A DNA stretch of 64,000 bases from Azophilus sp963663395. Lineage in GTDB: Bacteria > Pseudomonadota > Gammaproteobacteria > Pseudomonadales > Azotimanducaceae. How positions within the stretch are numbered: position 1 is the stretch's first letter; every line of letters begins with the position of its first letter. Location: contig OY760226.1 in NCBI GenBank assembly GCA_963663395.1, forward strand, positions 4,154,001-4,218,000, read 5' to 3'. Position numbers and translations under genes: made by a program. Shown in pieces: positions 1 to 9,857 of this stretch. The notes under the pieces are model-generated. The model was not told the origin of the DNA, searched no databases, and was given only the letters and a program-made list of their open reading frames with translations.

Positions 1-2543
1 GCGATCTCGTCAGGCGTCGCCGGACGGACATCGCGAATCTCCTCGATCTCCCGCTTCAACTCGGCCATTGCCGCGCTGGTCTTGTCCGTCTGTACCGGCG
101 CCAGGGCAATGAACGGCCGCTGGCCCTTGGCGGGCACGAGTTGGGTGAAGGCCCCGTACGACCAGTTCTTGTCTTCGCGCAGGTTCATGTTGACCCGCGC
201 CGTGAAGTCGCCGCCCAGCACCTGGTTCATTGCCGTGATCGCCATCTCCGCGTCGTTGTTGCGCGGCGGGGCGATGTGCCCGGCGATGATGACCGACTGC
301 TCGGAGTCCGGCCTGTCGACCAGGTAGACGATCGGCTCGGACTGATGCCCGACGGCGGCAAGGTTCTTTTGCGGGACATCGCCCGGTTGCCATTGGTCGA
401 ATCGCGCCGTTAACAGAGGCTCGATCTCGCCCCGGGTTACATCGCCCACCACAACCAGCGTGGCGTTGCCGGGCTTGAACCAGGTGTCATGGAACGCCGC
501 GAGGTTTTCAGGGGTAAGCGCCGCAACGCTCGCTTCGTCGCCGGAACCGGTGAACGGCAGGCTGTAGGCATGCCCGTCGCCGTAGAGAATGCGCGGAAAC
601 AGACGCAGCGCCAGGGTCCTCGGCCGAACCTTCTCCTGCGCAATGCCGACGATCTGCAGTTGCTGCAGGCGGGCAAAGTCCTGTTCCGGGAACGATGGAT
701 TGAGGATGACGTCGGCATAGAGATCGAGCGATGAGTCCAGATTCTCCTTCAGCGCCGACATGCCGACGAAGGACGTGTCCAGGTTTGAACCGGCGCCCAG
801 GTTTGCGCCCAGGCGCAACAGTTCGTCGCTGATCTCCAGGGCCGACCGGGTGGCCGTGCCCTCATCCAGCATGGCGAGCGCCAGGTTTGCGGTGCCGGGC
901 GTTGCAAACTGATCGGCGGCGAAGCCGGCATCGACAACCAGGCTCAACTCCACCACCGGAACCGCGTGACGTTCCGCCAGGACGACCTTGAGGCCGTTGT
1001 CGAGTTCAAAACGCTCGAAGCGGTCGAAGCGCGCCATCGGCGGTGAACCCGTGTCCGGCAGCCCCGAACGGTCGGCCTTGGCCTCGCTCACCGAAGTCCG
1101 TGGGAACGGCAGCACCTCGAGGATGAATTGCCCCCTTGTCATCCACTTGTCCGCCTCGGCCTGCAGGTCGGCCGGCCGCGCCTCATTCCAGCGTGCAAGC
1201 GTGGTCTTGTGGAAGGCGGGATCGTCCAGGTAGGTCTCGTTGCGCGCCAACTGGTCGCTCTTGCCGCCGAAACCGCCGACCCGCTCGATGCCCCTCACGA
1301 ACGCGGCGCGGCGGCTGGTGACCATGCGGTGCAGTTCCTCGTCGCTGGGCCCCTCTGCCAGAAGGACCGCGATTTCTTCCTCGATGGCCGCATCGAGTTC
1401 CGCGAGCGAGTGCCCGGGCAGCGCGGTTGCGATGACGCCGAAGATGCCGGCTATCTCCATCGGGTAGGCGAAAGCGCTCACATCCGAGGCGATCTGCTCG
1501 TCGTAGACCAGGCGCTTGTAGAGCCGGGAGGTCTTGCCTTCGCTGAGGATGCCGGCCACCAGATCGAGCCTGTTGGCTTCTGGCGTGCCGTAACGCGGCA
1601 TGGTCCATGCCTTGTACAGCCTCGCCTGGGGCACCCGATCCTGCATGACGAGGCGGTGGGTGCCCACGAGTTCGGGTATCCATTCGGTCTGCCTCGTCAG
1701 CGGCGGCCCGGCGGGGATATGGCCGAAGTAGTGCTCCACTCGGGCCTTGACGTCCGCCGCTTCCACATCGCCGGCGATGACCAGAACGGCGTTCGCCGCG
1801 CCGTAGTACCGGTTGAACCACTCCCGCACATCGTCGAGGCTCGCCGCGTTCAGGTCGTCCATGCTGCCGATGACGGACCACGAATAGGGATGGCCGGACG
1901 GAAAGACGTTCTCGAACAGCACGTTGAATACCCGGCCATAGGGCTGGTTCTCGCCCTGGCGCTTCTCGTTCTGCACAACGCCGCGCTGCTCGTCGAGCCG
2001 CGCCTGGTCGACCACGCCAAGCAGGTGCCCCATGCGGTCCGACTCCATCCACAGCGCCAGGTCGAGGGCATTCTTCGGCACCACTTCGAAGTAGTTGGTG
2101 CGGTCGACGTTGGTCGTGCCGTTCATGCCGGTGGCGCCGACCCGCTCGAAGGGCTCGAAAAACTCGCCGGGGTAGTTCTCGGTGCCGTTGAACATCAGGT
2201 GCTCGAACAAGTGCGCGAAACCGGTCTTGCCCGGTTTCTCGTTCTTGGAGCCGACGTGGTACCAGACATTCACGGCCACCACCGGCGCCTTGTGGTCCTC
2301 GTGGACGATGAGGGTCAGGCCGTTGTCCAGGGTGAACTTCTCGAACGGGATGTCGACGCCCGCCAATCCCATGTCGACGTCAACCGGCGGCACCGGTTCT
2401 GACGTCGGCGCTGCAATATCGCTCCCATCCTGCGAGGTGTCTGTACACGCAGCCAGAACGAACAACAGCGCAATCAGGGCCAGCCCACGACCAGGCACGC
2501 GAGACACAACGCCCCGGCGCGCCACATCAACAGATGCATGCAT
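1..2543 (-). CDS. M16 family zinc metallopeptidase, lipoprotein, 3' end outside window
   Basis: Secreted insulinase/pitrilysin-type peptidase expected to degrade peptides at the cell envelope. About 847 residues are visible and the reading frame stays open to the window edge, so the C-terminus is missing. The ATG at 2543 is followed by a signal peptide ending in a lipobox (LAAC), which implies a lipid-anchored protein. The inverted zinc motif HLFEH is at about residues 111-115, in the context AHLFEHLMFNG. A second M16 domain starts around residue 490 (FERFELDNGLKVVLAERHA) and lacks HxxEH, as is normal for the inactive half of two-domain M16 proteins. No operon partner is visible upstream. The family is clear; the substrate is unknown. 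Confidence 0.93.
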   Translation of the reverse strand, partial: MHASVDVARRGVVSRVPGRGLALIALLFVLAACTDTSQDGSDIAAPTSEPVPPVDVDMGLAGVDIPFEKFTLDNGLTLIVHEDHKAPVVAVNVWYHVGSKNEKPGKTGFAHLFEHLMFNGTENYPGEFFEPFERVGATGMNGTTNVDRTNYFEVVPKNALDLALWMESDRMGHLLGVVDQARLDEQRGVVQNEKRQGENQPYGRVFNVLFENVFPSGHPYSWSVIGSMDDLNAASLDDVREWFNRYYGAANAVLVIAGDVEAADVKARVEHYFGHIPAGPPLTRQTEWIPELVGTHRLVMQDRVPQARLYKAWTMPRYGTPEANRLDLVAGILSEGKTSRLYKRLVYDEQIASDVSAFAYPMEIAGIFGVIATALPGHSLAELDAAIEEEIAVLLAEGPSDEELHRMVTSRRAAFVRGIERVGGFGGKSDQLARNETYLDDPAFHKTTLARWNEARPADLQAEADKWMTRGQFILEVLPFPRTSVSEAKADRSGLPDTGSPPMARFDRFERFELDNGLKVVLAERHAVPVVELSLVVDAGFAADQFATPGTANLALAMLDEGTATRSALEISDELLRLGANLGAGSNLDTSFVGMSALKENLDSSLDLYADVILNPSFPEQDFARLQQLQIVGIAQEKVRPRTLALRLFPRILYGDGHAYSLPFTGSGDEASVAALTPENLAAFHDTWFKPGNATLVVVGDVTRGEIEPLLTARFDQWQPGDVPQKNLAAVGHQSEPIVYLVDRPDSEQSVIIAGHIAPPRNNDAEMAITAMNQVLGGDFTARVNMNLREDKNWSYGAFTQLVPAKGQRPFIALAPVQTDKTSAAMAELKREIEEIRDVRPATPDEI

Positions 2544-2633
2544 ACGAATGTCCCGGCTTTCGCGAAAAACGGCGACTGTAGCGCAAAGGGGAGCGCCCCG
2601 CACGAGGGTCAATCGATTTGATGTTTCGTTTGC

Positions 2634-2753
2634 TTACGCCGTTTCGAGCGTGGAGTGGTCCAGCCCTTCCACGCGGGAAAAGTCCCGATCGAAAGTCAGG
2701 AGATGACCGTTGCATTCCTTCGTCGCCGCCGCGATCCGACCGGTGCTTTTCAC
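2634..2753 (-). pseudogene. remnant of a VapC-like PIN-domain toxin (C-terminal fragment)
   Basis: Reading the minus strand gives about 39 residues and a stop, with GRIAAATKECNGHLLTFDRDF followed within a few residues by VEGLDHSTLET. This matches the end of PIN/VapC ribonucleases, where an IAATA helix precedes a strand ending in T-x-D/N-x-DF. The acidic residue usually found before IAATA is not present. No start codon, N-terminal part or antitoxin gene lies next to it; the frame runs directly into the 3' end of the dehydrogenase gene. I read it as a decayed toxin-antitoxin module, on similarity of pattern only. Confidence 0.5.
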
Positions 2754-2770
2754 GGCGCTGAAAAAAGAGA

Positions 2771-4705
2771 TCAGTCTTCGGGCAGTGCGTAGGCGATCAG
2801 GTAGTCGCCGGGCGGCGATGGCGAGGTGAAGTGCCCGCCGGCAGCGATTGTCACGTACTGACGCCCGCCATAGACGTAGGACATCGGTACGGCATTGCCC
2901 GTGGTGGGCAGTTCATCGGCCCACAACTCCTCGCCGCTGTCGATGTCGAAGGCGCGGATGTGGCGATCCGCAGATGCGGCAATGAAGACCAGGCCGGACG
3001 CGGTGATCATCGGGCCGCCCATCTCCACGCCGCCGCGCATGTAAGTAAGCGGCCAGAATGCCTGGTGCTTGAGGGTTCCCAGCGGCACCCGCCAGAGCAG
3101 CTCGCCGCTGACCAGGTCTACCGCATCCAGGGTTCCCCAGGGCGGCTTTGTGCACGGCGCGCCGAACGGCGACACGAAGGGGCGCATGGTTGCACAATAA
3201 GGCGAATCGTACTGCGGGTAAGGCGTATCGACGCCGTCGCATTGCGCCTGGGGCAGCAGTTGCACGACCATGGCCACGTGCTTGGTGTTGGTCACCATCA
3301 CCTGGCGCGCCGGGTCCACCGCCGGCGCTCCCCAGTTTTGGCCGCCGATGTTCGAGGGATAGAGCACGGTGCCCTTTTGCGAGATGGGCGTATAGATCGG
3401 CCCGGTGGTGAGCTCCTCCAGTTGCCTGCGGCACCAGTTCCTGTCCCAGAAGGTAAAGCCCCAGGCGTCCTCGGGAGAAGCGCCGAGCTGGTGCAGGGGA
3501 ACGGGCCTCACGGGAAACGGCTGCGTGGGGCTGAGATACTCGCCGGGCACGGCGCCCTCCTGGGGAACCGGGCGTTCTTCCACCGGGTGCAGGGGTTCGC
3601 CGGTCTCCAGGTCGAGCACGAAGGTCATGCCCATCTTGGTGACCTGCACCACTGCCGGGCGGCCGCCGCCGATGTCCAGATCCACCAGGGTCGGCTGCGC
3701 CGGCACGTCCATGTCCCAGATGTCGTGGTGCACCGTCCGGTAGTGCCAGACCAGTTCGCCCGTAGCGCCGTCCAGGGCGACCACGGAACTCGAGTAGTGG
3801 TCCAGGTTGCCGCCCCGGTCGCCGCCGTAATAGTCCGGCGATGAATTGCCGGTGGGCACGATCACCAGGTTGCGCTCGGCATCGGCGGAAATGGTGGACC
3901 AGACATTGGTGGTCCCCGGGATGTAGGTGCCTGCCTCGTCCATTTCCGGCAGCCCGGGCGGTACGGGGTTCCAGCCCCAGCGGAACTCGCCGGTACGTAC
4001 GCTGTAGGCACGCACGACACCGGACGGCACGCCCCTGCGCACGCTGTCTTCGACGTACGAACCGGTAATCACCAGGTCGCCGAGCACAGCCGGCGCGCTG
4101 GTGATGCCGTACTCGCCGGCATTTTCGGTGGCCGACAGCCCCTCGGTGGTGTCCACTTCGCCATCGATGCCGAAGTCGCTGCAGCGCTTCCCGCTCTTGC
4201 CGTCCAGCGCGATCAGCCGGCCGTCCAGCGTGCCGAGCACGATGCGGTGCGCACAGTGGGCCGAGGCGTCCGCGGCATCCGGGTCCGTCCAGGAACTCAC
4301 CGCGCGACAGTTGGTCAGGTGTTCGTCGGACATGTCGACCCCGGGGTCGAACACCCAGCGTTCCGCGCCGGTGCGCGGGTCGAGGGCAAACACGCGGTTG
4401 AATGGCGTGCAGTAGTAGAGGGTGTCGTTGACTAGAATCGGGGTGCCGGTGAACGCCGAGGCGGGCATTCCTTCGTTACCGAAGCCGTCCACCCCGCGGA
4501 TCGCGCCTTCTCGGAAATCGCCGGATCGATGGGTCCAGGCCACCTCCAGGCCGTCGACGTTGCCCGCATCGATCTGTGTCGCGGCCGTGTAGTGGCCACC
4601 GCCGGGTGCACCGCCGTAGGCCGGCCAGTCGACAGACTCTGCGGCATGCGCGAGCGCCTGCCCGATACTCAGCAGGAGCACGCAGCCCCCGTGCAACCTG
4701 TTCAA
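2771..4705 (-). CDS. PQQ-dependent (quinoprotein) dehydrogenase, periplasmic
   Basis: Soluble quinoprotein dehydrogenase of the glucose/alcohol dehydrogenase beta-propeller type, oxidising a sugar or alcohol in the periplasm with PQQ and passing electrons to the respiratory chain. The mature protein begins near SVDWPAYGGAPGGGHYTAAT, the usual first blade. Repeated propeller strands such as LYYCTPFNRVFALDPRTGAERW and GLVFIAASADRHIRAFD follow. The five-helix membrane domain of E. coli Gcd is absent. I place the start at TTG 4705 because a strong GGGAGGAG ribosome site sits 8 bases upstream and the product then opens with a clean signal peptide (MNRLHGGCVLLLSIGQALAHA-A). That gives 644 residues. 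It precedes an MDR reductase and a TonB receptor on the same strand, which suggests a catabolic group. Substrate not assignable. Confidence 0.88.
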   Translation of the reverse strand: MNRLHGGCVLLLSIGQALAHAAESVDWPAYGGAPGGGHYTAATQIDAGNVDGLEVAWTHRSGDFREGAIRGVDGFGNEGMPASAFTGTPILVNDTLYYCTPFNRVFALDPRTGAERWVFDPGVDMSDEHLTNCRAVSSWTDPDAADASAHCAHRIVLGTLDGRLIALDGKSGKRCSDFGIDGEVDTTEGLSATENAGEYGITSAPAVLGDLVITGSYVEDSVRRGVPSGVVRAYSVRTGEFRWGWNPVPPGLPEMDEAGTYIPGTTNVWSTISADAERNLVIVPTGNSSPDYYGGDRGGNLDHYSSSVVALDGATGELVWHYRTVHHDIWDMDVPAQPTLVDLDIGGGRPAVVQVTKMGMTFVLDLETGEPLHPVEERPVPQEGAVPGEYLSPTQPFPVRPVPLHQLGASPEDAWGFTFWDRNWCRRQLEELTTGPIYTPISQKGTVLYPSNIGGQNWGAPAVDPARQVMVTNTKHVAMVVQLLPQAQCDGVDTPYPQYDSPYCATMRPFVSPFGAPCTKPPWGTLDAVDLVSGELLWRVPLGTLKHQAFWPLTYMRGGVEMGGPMITASGLVFIAASADRHIRAFDIDSGEELWADELPTTGNAVPMSYVYGGRQYVTIAAGGHFTSPSPPGDYLIAYALPED

Positions 4706-4712
4706 GGTGTTT

Positions 4713-4720
4713 CTCCTCCC
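4713..4720 (-). promoter_or_regulatory. ribosome binding site deciding a TTG start
   Basis: On the minus strand this reads GGGAGGAG, followed 7-8 bases later by TTG at 4705. No ATG lies at a suitable distance, so the site fixes the start of the PQQ dehydrogenase and implies initiation at TTG. Confidence 0.65.
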
Positions 4721-4827
4721 ATTCGAGCGCAAAGTCCCGGCAATTCGTCCCCAACCACAGGCGCCCGGCTAGCCGGCTCCCCCATCGACACGCTAGCCCG
4801 CATCAAAACCCACGCTGGCAGCGCGGC

Positions 4828-5859
4828 TTACCGCGCCGGGGGCAGACGCACCAGCATCTTGCCCCGGTTTTCGCCTTCGTAAAGCTGGCGGAATGCATCG
4901 GGGAAGTCACCCACATCACCGTCGACAAAGTGTTCGACGAGTTTCAGGTCGCCACTGGCTATCCACCGCGACATGCGACGGCGCGCCTCGGCATAGCGGT
5001 CGGCGTAGTCGAAGATCACGAAGCCCTGCATGCGCGCCCGCATGGTGCCGAGCCAGATGTAGTTGTCGGGGCCGGTCATCGTGTCGGCGGAGTACTGGGA
5101 GGTGGAGCCGCAGAGCAGCACGACGCCGCGCATTCCGATCAGCTTGAGGCTCTCATCGAGGATCGGGCCGCCGACGTTGTCGAAGATCACGTCGATCCGC
5201 TCCGGCGCAGCTTCCGCCAGTTGCTCGTAAAGGTTGCCGCTACGATAGTTGATGGCCGCGTGATAGCCGAGCGTCTCGGTGAGCCAGCGGCACTTGGCAT
5301 CGCTGCTCGTGATGCCGATCACCCGGGCGCCTGCCAGGCGGGCGATCTGACCCGCGATGGAACCTACCGCACCGGCGGCGCCGTTCACCAGCACCGTCTG
5401 CCCCGGCTGCGGCCTGCATTCCTCGATGATGGCGAAATACGCCGTCAGGCCGGATACGCCGAAACCGCCCAGCCACGACGCCAGGGGCGCCTGGTCGATA
5501 TCGCACTTCTCCAGGTCGGTACCGTCGCTCAGCGCGTAGTTCTGTACCCCCTGGGAGGCCAGGACCTGATCCCCGGCCTGGTAGTCGGGATGATTTGACT
5601 CGATGACGCGTCCCGCCATCGAACCCCGGATCATGTCACCCGGCCGAACCCGGAACAGGAATTCGTCGCTGTCCCGGACGATCAGCCGGAGCGCGGCATC
5701 CACCGACAGGTAGTGGGCTTCGACGAGAACTTCGCCCGGGTCCGTTGCGGGAATGGGTGATTCGCGCACCTCGAAATCCCCGGGGCCCGCTATGCCTTCC
5801 GGTACCCGCTTGAGGTAAAGCTGCTGGTTCAGGCCTTCATTGGCCGCCGCATCGGACAT
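4828..5859 (-). CDS. NADP-dependent oxidoreductase, zinc-free MDR family (CurA/prostaglandin reductase-like)
   Basis: Medium-chain dehydrogenase/reductase of the leukotriene B4/prostaglandin reductase subfamily, expected to reduce the C=C bond of alpha,beta-unsaturated carbonyls with NADPH in the cytoplasm. It has 343 residues, typical for the family. The nucleotide-binding fold shows VLVNGAAGAVGSIAGQIARL at about residues 150-170. The catalytic-zinc cysteines of alcohol dehydrogenases are missing. The ATG at 5859 has a good GGGAGGAG ribosome site. It sits between a PQQ dehydrogenase and a TonB receptor on the same strand. Family assignment is firm, substrate unknown. Confidence 0.9.
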   Translation of the reverse strand: MSDAAANEGLNQQLYLKRVPEGIAGPGDFEVRESPIPATDPGEVLVEAHYLSVDAALRLIVRDSDEFLFRVRPGDMIRGSMAGRVIESNHPDYQAGDQVLASQGVQNYALSDGTDLEKCDIDQAPLASWLGGFGVSGLTAYFAIIEECRPQPGQTVLVNGAAGAVGSIAGQIARLAGARVIGITSSDAKCRWLTETLGYHAAINYRSGNLYEQLAEAAPERIDVIFDNVGGPILDESLKLIGMRGVVLLCGSTSQYSADTMTGPDNYIWLGTMRARMQGFVIFDYADRYAEARRRMSRWIASGDLKLVEHFVDGDVGDFPDAFRQLYEGENRGKMLVRLPPAR

Positions 5860-5931
5860 GGCAGGTCTCCTCCCGCTGAAATCTTGGGGCGCCCGCCGAC
5901 GCGGCCGAACGCCCCTCAGGAAATCAGGTGA

Positions 5932-8547
5932 TCAGAAATTCACCCCCAGTTCAACGCCCCATTGCAGCGGCGCGCCGTACTGGCTGAAATTCCACAGCCC
6001 GCCCACGGAGTTGGCCGATACCCGGTACGTCTCGTTCAAGAGGTTCTTGCCGAAGGCCGTGACCGACCAGCGCTCGCTGGGGCTGCTGTAGGTGATGTTC
6101 GCATCCAGCAGCACCCGCTCTTCGAGTTGGGTGTAGGTGGGATGGCGGACGGTGTTCCCCGGAAACATGGGATTGGTACCGGTCGCCGCATTGGGATCGA
6201 AGGGGCTCATCTCCGCATCGCTCTGGTAGTGGAAGCTGGCCACATAGATGATGGCGCCACCGTTTGCCAGCGGCTGGTCGAAAATGGCCTGCCCGCCCAC
6301 CTGCCACTTGGAGGCGAACGGTATGTTCAGGTCGGTCAGGTCCAGCCCTTCGAACTCGAACTCATCGTAGCTTGCGTCGAGATAGCCGAGCGAAGCCTTG
6401 AGCTGTAGCTGATCGGTGACCAGCCAGGTGGTCTCCAGCTCAAGGCCCTTGGCGTTTGACTCGCCCGCGTTCAGTGTAATGGTTTCCTGGCCTTCAACGC
6501 CGCTGACCGGGTCCGTGAAACGGAACACCTGGTTGCGCTGCAGGTCCTGGAACTCGGTGTAGAACGCCGCCGCGTTGAAGCGCAGCCGGCTGTCCAGCAG
6601 GTCGGCCTTGAAACCCACCTCGAAGTTGATGTTCTTTTCCGGGTCGTACGGAATGCAGGTCTGCTCCTGGGAGCAGGTCTCGCTGAAACCGCCGGCCAGG
6701 AAACCGGTGGCCACGCTTGCGTACCACAACTGGGCATCGGACGGCTTGTAGTCGAGCACGACGCGCCAGGTGGTCTCGGACCACTCCTCGGTGCGGTCGG
6801 CGATGAACCGGTAGGCGGAATCGGGCAGCACCTGCCGGCGCTGGTCGATCTGCGAGCCTTCGAGACCCGCGCGGCTGACCGTGGCGGACAGCGCATCGAT
6901 GCAGTTGGTCGTCAGGTCGAAAGGCTGGCTGGGGTCGGCCGGCTGCGCATCGCGCAGTTCCGTGTACTGGTTGCAGGGCCCGCCGCCGCCGGTCGGCTTG
7001 TAGAACTCCTTTTCGTCGTTGGTGTGCCGGAAGCCGGCCGTGATGCTGAACTGCTCGTTGATCTGGTAGGTGCCGTCGGCATAAACGGCCCAGGACTTCC
7101 GGTCCTGCTTGACGATGCCGTGGTTCGGGTTGCCGGTGATGCCGCGCAGGTCCATGTTGACGTAGCCGCGCTCGTCGAAGAACGGCACGCCCGGGGTCAG
7201 CCCGGAAGGAAAGAGCGACGACAGGCCCACGGTGGAGTAGGCGCGAAAATCCAGCTCGTCGCTGATGTAGATGCCGCCGGCGACGAAGTTCAGCGGCCCG
7301 TCGAACTCGCTGATCAGGCGCACCTCCTGCTGAATCTGCTCGCGCTCCAGGTTGCGGGTGGCGTCGAACAGCGACAGGAACGCCTCGCCGGTGTAGGTGC
7401 TCGGCAGGGTTTCCTCCTGCTCGCGCAAGCCGGTGATCGATTTCAGCGAGAATCGGTCGAAATTCAGGGTCTGGGTGAGGTAGTAGCCGTCCACGTCCAC
7501 GCGGTGGCCGTCGCGCATGTTGATGCCGTTGCCCTGCTGGGTCTGGCCGGTGCTGAAGGGGTTGTCGTGGCCGGCCGCGTGAATGCCCGGGAAGCCGAGC
7601 AGGTCAAACAGAAAGCCTTCTCCCGCCGGCGTCTCGTTGATGCTCGCCGGAGAATCGGAATCGTCGCGCACGATCTCCCAGATGAAATAGGCTTCGTACT
7701 GGTCGTTCGGCTGGAACAGCAGCTTGGCCTTGGCAGCGACTACATCCTTGCCACCCAGGCGCTCGCCGGCGCCCGTGGTGACCTGGCTCAGTTCCGGCGG
7801 CAGCAGGTCGGGCGTGATGCCCAGCACCCCGTACAGCGGGGAATTGGGAAAACTTGCGGTGTCCTTGTCGTTGGTGTAGAAGCCCTGCTCATCCGTCACG
7901 GAACCCGCGAAGCGGAAACCGAGCTTGCCTTCGATGATGGGAATGTCGATGCCCGCCTGGGCCTTGAAATTGTCCGAACCGCCGTCGTAGCCGCCGGTCG
8001 ATACGTTGAAGGTGCCCTCGAACTCATCGAGGCTCGGCCGCTTGGAGGTGATGACGATGGTGCCGCCGGTGCTGTTCTTACCGAACAGGGTGCCCTGGGG
8101 GCCCCGGTAGACTTCCACCTGCTCCAGGTCATACAGCTCGACGAACTGAGTCTGCACGTGGTTCAGGGCGAACTCGTCGATGAGTATGCCGACGCTCGGG
8201 TCCTGGGTGGTCAGGATCGAGATGGTGCCCGTGCCGCGGATGCCGCCGGCGATGGCATTGAAACCCGTCTGCAGCGTGAGATTCACGTTCGGCGACAGGT
8301 CGCCCACGGCCCGGATGTCGTTGCCGAACGTTCGGGCGATCTCGGTTGCCGTGAGGGTCGATACGGCAATGGGCGTATCCTGCTGGCTGGTGTCACGCTT
8401 GGTGCCGGTGACGATGATCTCTTCGAGATAGCCCGACCGGTCACCGGCCTCGCCGGCCCATGCTGGCGCTGACATCGAGGCCGCAACGCACAGGCTCAAA
8501 AGCAGGCCAAACGCACGCCGGACTCGCAAAACTTCTGCTCTATCCAT
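5932..8547 (-). CDS. TonB-dependent outer-membrane receptor
   Basis: Energy-coupled outer-membrane importer of 871 residues. A signal peptide (MDRAEVLRVRRAFGLLLSLC, cleaved near PAWA) is followed by a TonB box-like stretch (EEIIVTGTKR) and a plug domain containing QVEVYRGPQGTLFGKNSTGG. The barrel ends with a terminal phenylalanine (LGVNF), as expected for BamA-dependent assembly. The plug sequence is of the type common in receptors for plant- or algal-derived compounds rather than classical siderophore receptors, but the ligand cannot be read from sequence. It may import the substrate of the downstream reductase and PQQ dehydrogenase; that link is only positional. Confidence 0.93.
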   Translation of the reverse strand: MDRAEVLRVRRAFGLLLSLCVAASMSAPAWAGEAGDRSGYLEEIIVTGTKRDTSQQDTPIAVSTLTATEIARTFGNDIRAVGDLSPNVNLTLQTGFNAIAGGIRGTGTISILTTQDPSVGILIDEFALNHVQTQFVELYDLEQVEVYRGPQGTLFGKNSTGGTIVITSKRPSLDEFEGTFNVSTGGYDGGSDNFKAQAGIDIPIIEGKLGFRFAGSVTDEQGFYTNDKDTASFPNSPLYGVLGITPDLLPPELSQVTTGAGERLGGKDVVAAKAKLLFQPNDQYEAYFIWEIVRDDSDSPASINETPAGEGFLFDLLGFPGIHAAGHDNPFSTGQTQQGNGINMRDGHRVDVDGYYLTQTLNFDRFSLKSITGLREQEETLPSTYTGEAFLSLFDATRNLEREQIQQEVRLISEFDGPLNFVAGGIYISDELDFRAYSTVGLSSLFPSGLTPGVPFFDERGYVNMDLRGITGNPNHGIVKQDRKSWAVYADGTYQINEQFSITAGFRHTNDEKEFYKPTGGGGPCNQYTELRDAQPADPSQPFDLTTNCIDALSATVSRAGLEGSQIDQRRQVLPDSAYRFIADRTEEWSETTWRVVLDYKPSDAQLWYASVATGFLAGGFSETCSQEQTCIPYDPEKNINFEVGFKADLLDSRLRFNAAAFYTEFQDLQRNQVFRFTDPVSGVEGQETITLNAGESNAKGLELETTWLVTDQLQLKASLGYLDASYDEFEFEGLDLTDLNIPFASKWQVGGQAIFDQPLANGGAIIYVASFHYQSDAEMSPFDPNAATGTNPMFPGNTVRHPTYTQLEERVLLDANITYSSPSERWSVTAFGKNLLNETYRVSANSVGGLWNFSQYGAPLQWGVELGVNF

Positions 8548-8696
8548 GGTTTTCTACCCCAGTATGTAGATGGAGGAGGAAAGTGAGGGCGGCAATTCTA
8601 TAACGTGTTCCCCGCTTCTCCAAGCCCTTCTTGCGCCTCCCCGGGCACTGCGGCGGCGCGTTGTCACCGCGTTGCGCCATCTGCTACCGTCAATCC

Positions 8697-9779
8697 ATGA
8701 GCGCGCTGAAAAAGCTGGTCGTACGCGGCTCCTTTGCCATGCAACGCGGGGTTCTCGAGAGCCCCGTCATTGCCTATGAGACCCTGGGTATCCTGAGCGC
8801 CGCGAAAGACAATGCGGTGCTCGTTTTCACCGGGCTCTCGCCATCCGCCCACATCGCCTCTTCGCCGGCCGACCCGACGACCGGCTGGTGGGAGGACATG
8901 GTCGGGCCGGACAAGCCTATCGATACCGACCGGTACTTCGTCGTCTGCATCAACTCGCTCGGAAGCTGTTTCGGTTCGACAGGGCCCGCGTCGCTGGACC
9001 CGGTCAGCGGCGACTACTACAGGCTGGACTTCCCGGTGCTGGGCGTGGAGGACATCGCCAACGGCGGCGCGCTTGTCCTTGACCATCTCGGTGTGGATGT
9101 GGTCCACACGGTGGTGGGCGCATCGATGGGGGGGATGACGGCGCTCGCCTTCGCCCTGCAGCATCCCGAGCGCAGCCGGGGCCTGCTTTCCATCTCCTCC
9201 GCCGGGCGCAGCCTGCCCTTTTCCATCGCCCTGCGTTCCCTGCAACGGGAGATCATCCGCACCGATCCGGCCTGGCAGAACGGTCAGTATGACTTCCGCC
9301 AGGGCCCGGTCAGCGGCATGCGTCTGGCGCGCAAGCTGGGCATGATCACCTACCGTTCCGCCGCGGAATGGGCCGAGCGTTTCGGCCGGGAACGCGCCAC
9401 CCAGGAACCGCCCGCCAACCACCCATTCGGTATCGACTTCGAGGTGGAGTCGTACCTGGAGGCCCACGCCAACCGGTTTATCGGCGGTTTCGACGCAAAC
9501 TGCTACCTGTACCTGTCGAGGGCCATGGACCTGTTCGACGCCGCCGACCACGGCGGCAGCCTGGAACGGGGCCTGCGCCGGCTGCGCATCGAGAGGGCGC
9601 TGGTCATCGGCGTGACTTCAGATTTCCTGTTTCCAATGCACCAGCAGGAAGAACTTGCACGGATATTGGAGACCTGCGTCGGCGACGTGGCGTTCAAGCG
9701 GCTCCCGTCAATTCAGGGGCACGACTCGTTCCTGGTCGATATGGATCGCTTCAGGCCGGCCGTCGCCACCTTTTTTTGA
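8697..9779 (+). CDS. alpha/beta-hydrolase acyltransferase of the MetX (homoserine/serine O-acyltransferase) family
   Basis: Acyl-CoA-dependent O-acyltransferase acting on homoserine or serine, feeding methionine or cysteine synthesis. The 360-residue protein has the family hallmarks: FTGLSPSAH near residue 50, the nucleophile elbow GASMGG with Ser143, an aspartate in GVTSDFLFP and the C-terminal histidine in IQGHDSF. Start ATG 8697 is chosen because the upstream in-frame extension looks non-coding. It runs convergently with the selD fusion. MetX relatives in gammaproteobacteria may be homoserine acetyl- or succinyltransferases, or serine succinyltransferases, so I do not fix the substrate. 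Confidence 0.85.
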   Translation: MSALKKLVVRGSFAMQRGVLESPVIAYETLGILSAAKDNAVLVFTGLSPSAHIASSPADPTTGWWEDMVGPDKPIDTDRYFVVCINSLGSCFGSTGPASLDPVSGDYYRLDFPVLGVEDIANGGALVLDHLGVDVVHTVVGASMGGMTALAFALQHPERSRGLLSISSAGRSLPFSIALRSLQREIIRTDPAWQNGQYDFRQGPVSGMRLARKLGMITYRSAAEWAERFGRERATQEPPANHPFGIDFEVESYLEAHANRFIGGFDANCYLYLSRAMDLFDAADHGGSLERGLRRLRIERALVIGVTSDFLFPMHQQEELARILETCVGDVAFKRLPSIQGHDSFLVDMDRFRPAVATFF

Positions 9780-9857
9780 CGCAGGGTTCCTGCCGCCTCC
9801 GGGCAAAACCGTTGATGCCGTTGAATTCGCCGGGCGCCCCGAGACCGCCGGCGTGTG

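Noticed and set aside
1128..2402. Plus-strand frame of 424 codons at the left edge
   Set aside because: It is the complement of the M16 peptidase, whose signal peptide and HxxEH motif are clear.
2527..2715. Small 62-codon minus-strand gene upstream of the peptidase
   Set aside because: Arg/Ser-rich, no ribosome site, and it conflicts with the better PIN-domain reading in the same place.
9770..9800. Possible terminator between the MetX-like gene and selD (T-run with small hairpin)
   Set aside because: The T-run precedes the hairpin in the plus direction and would be an A-run in the minus direction, so it does not fit either transcript.
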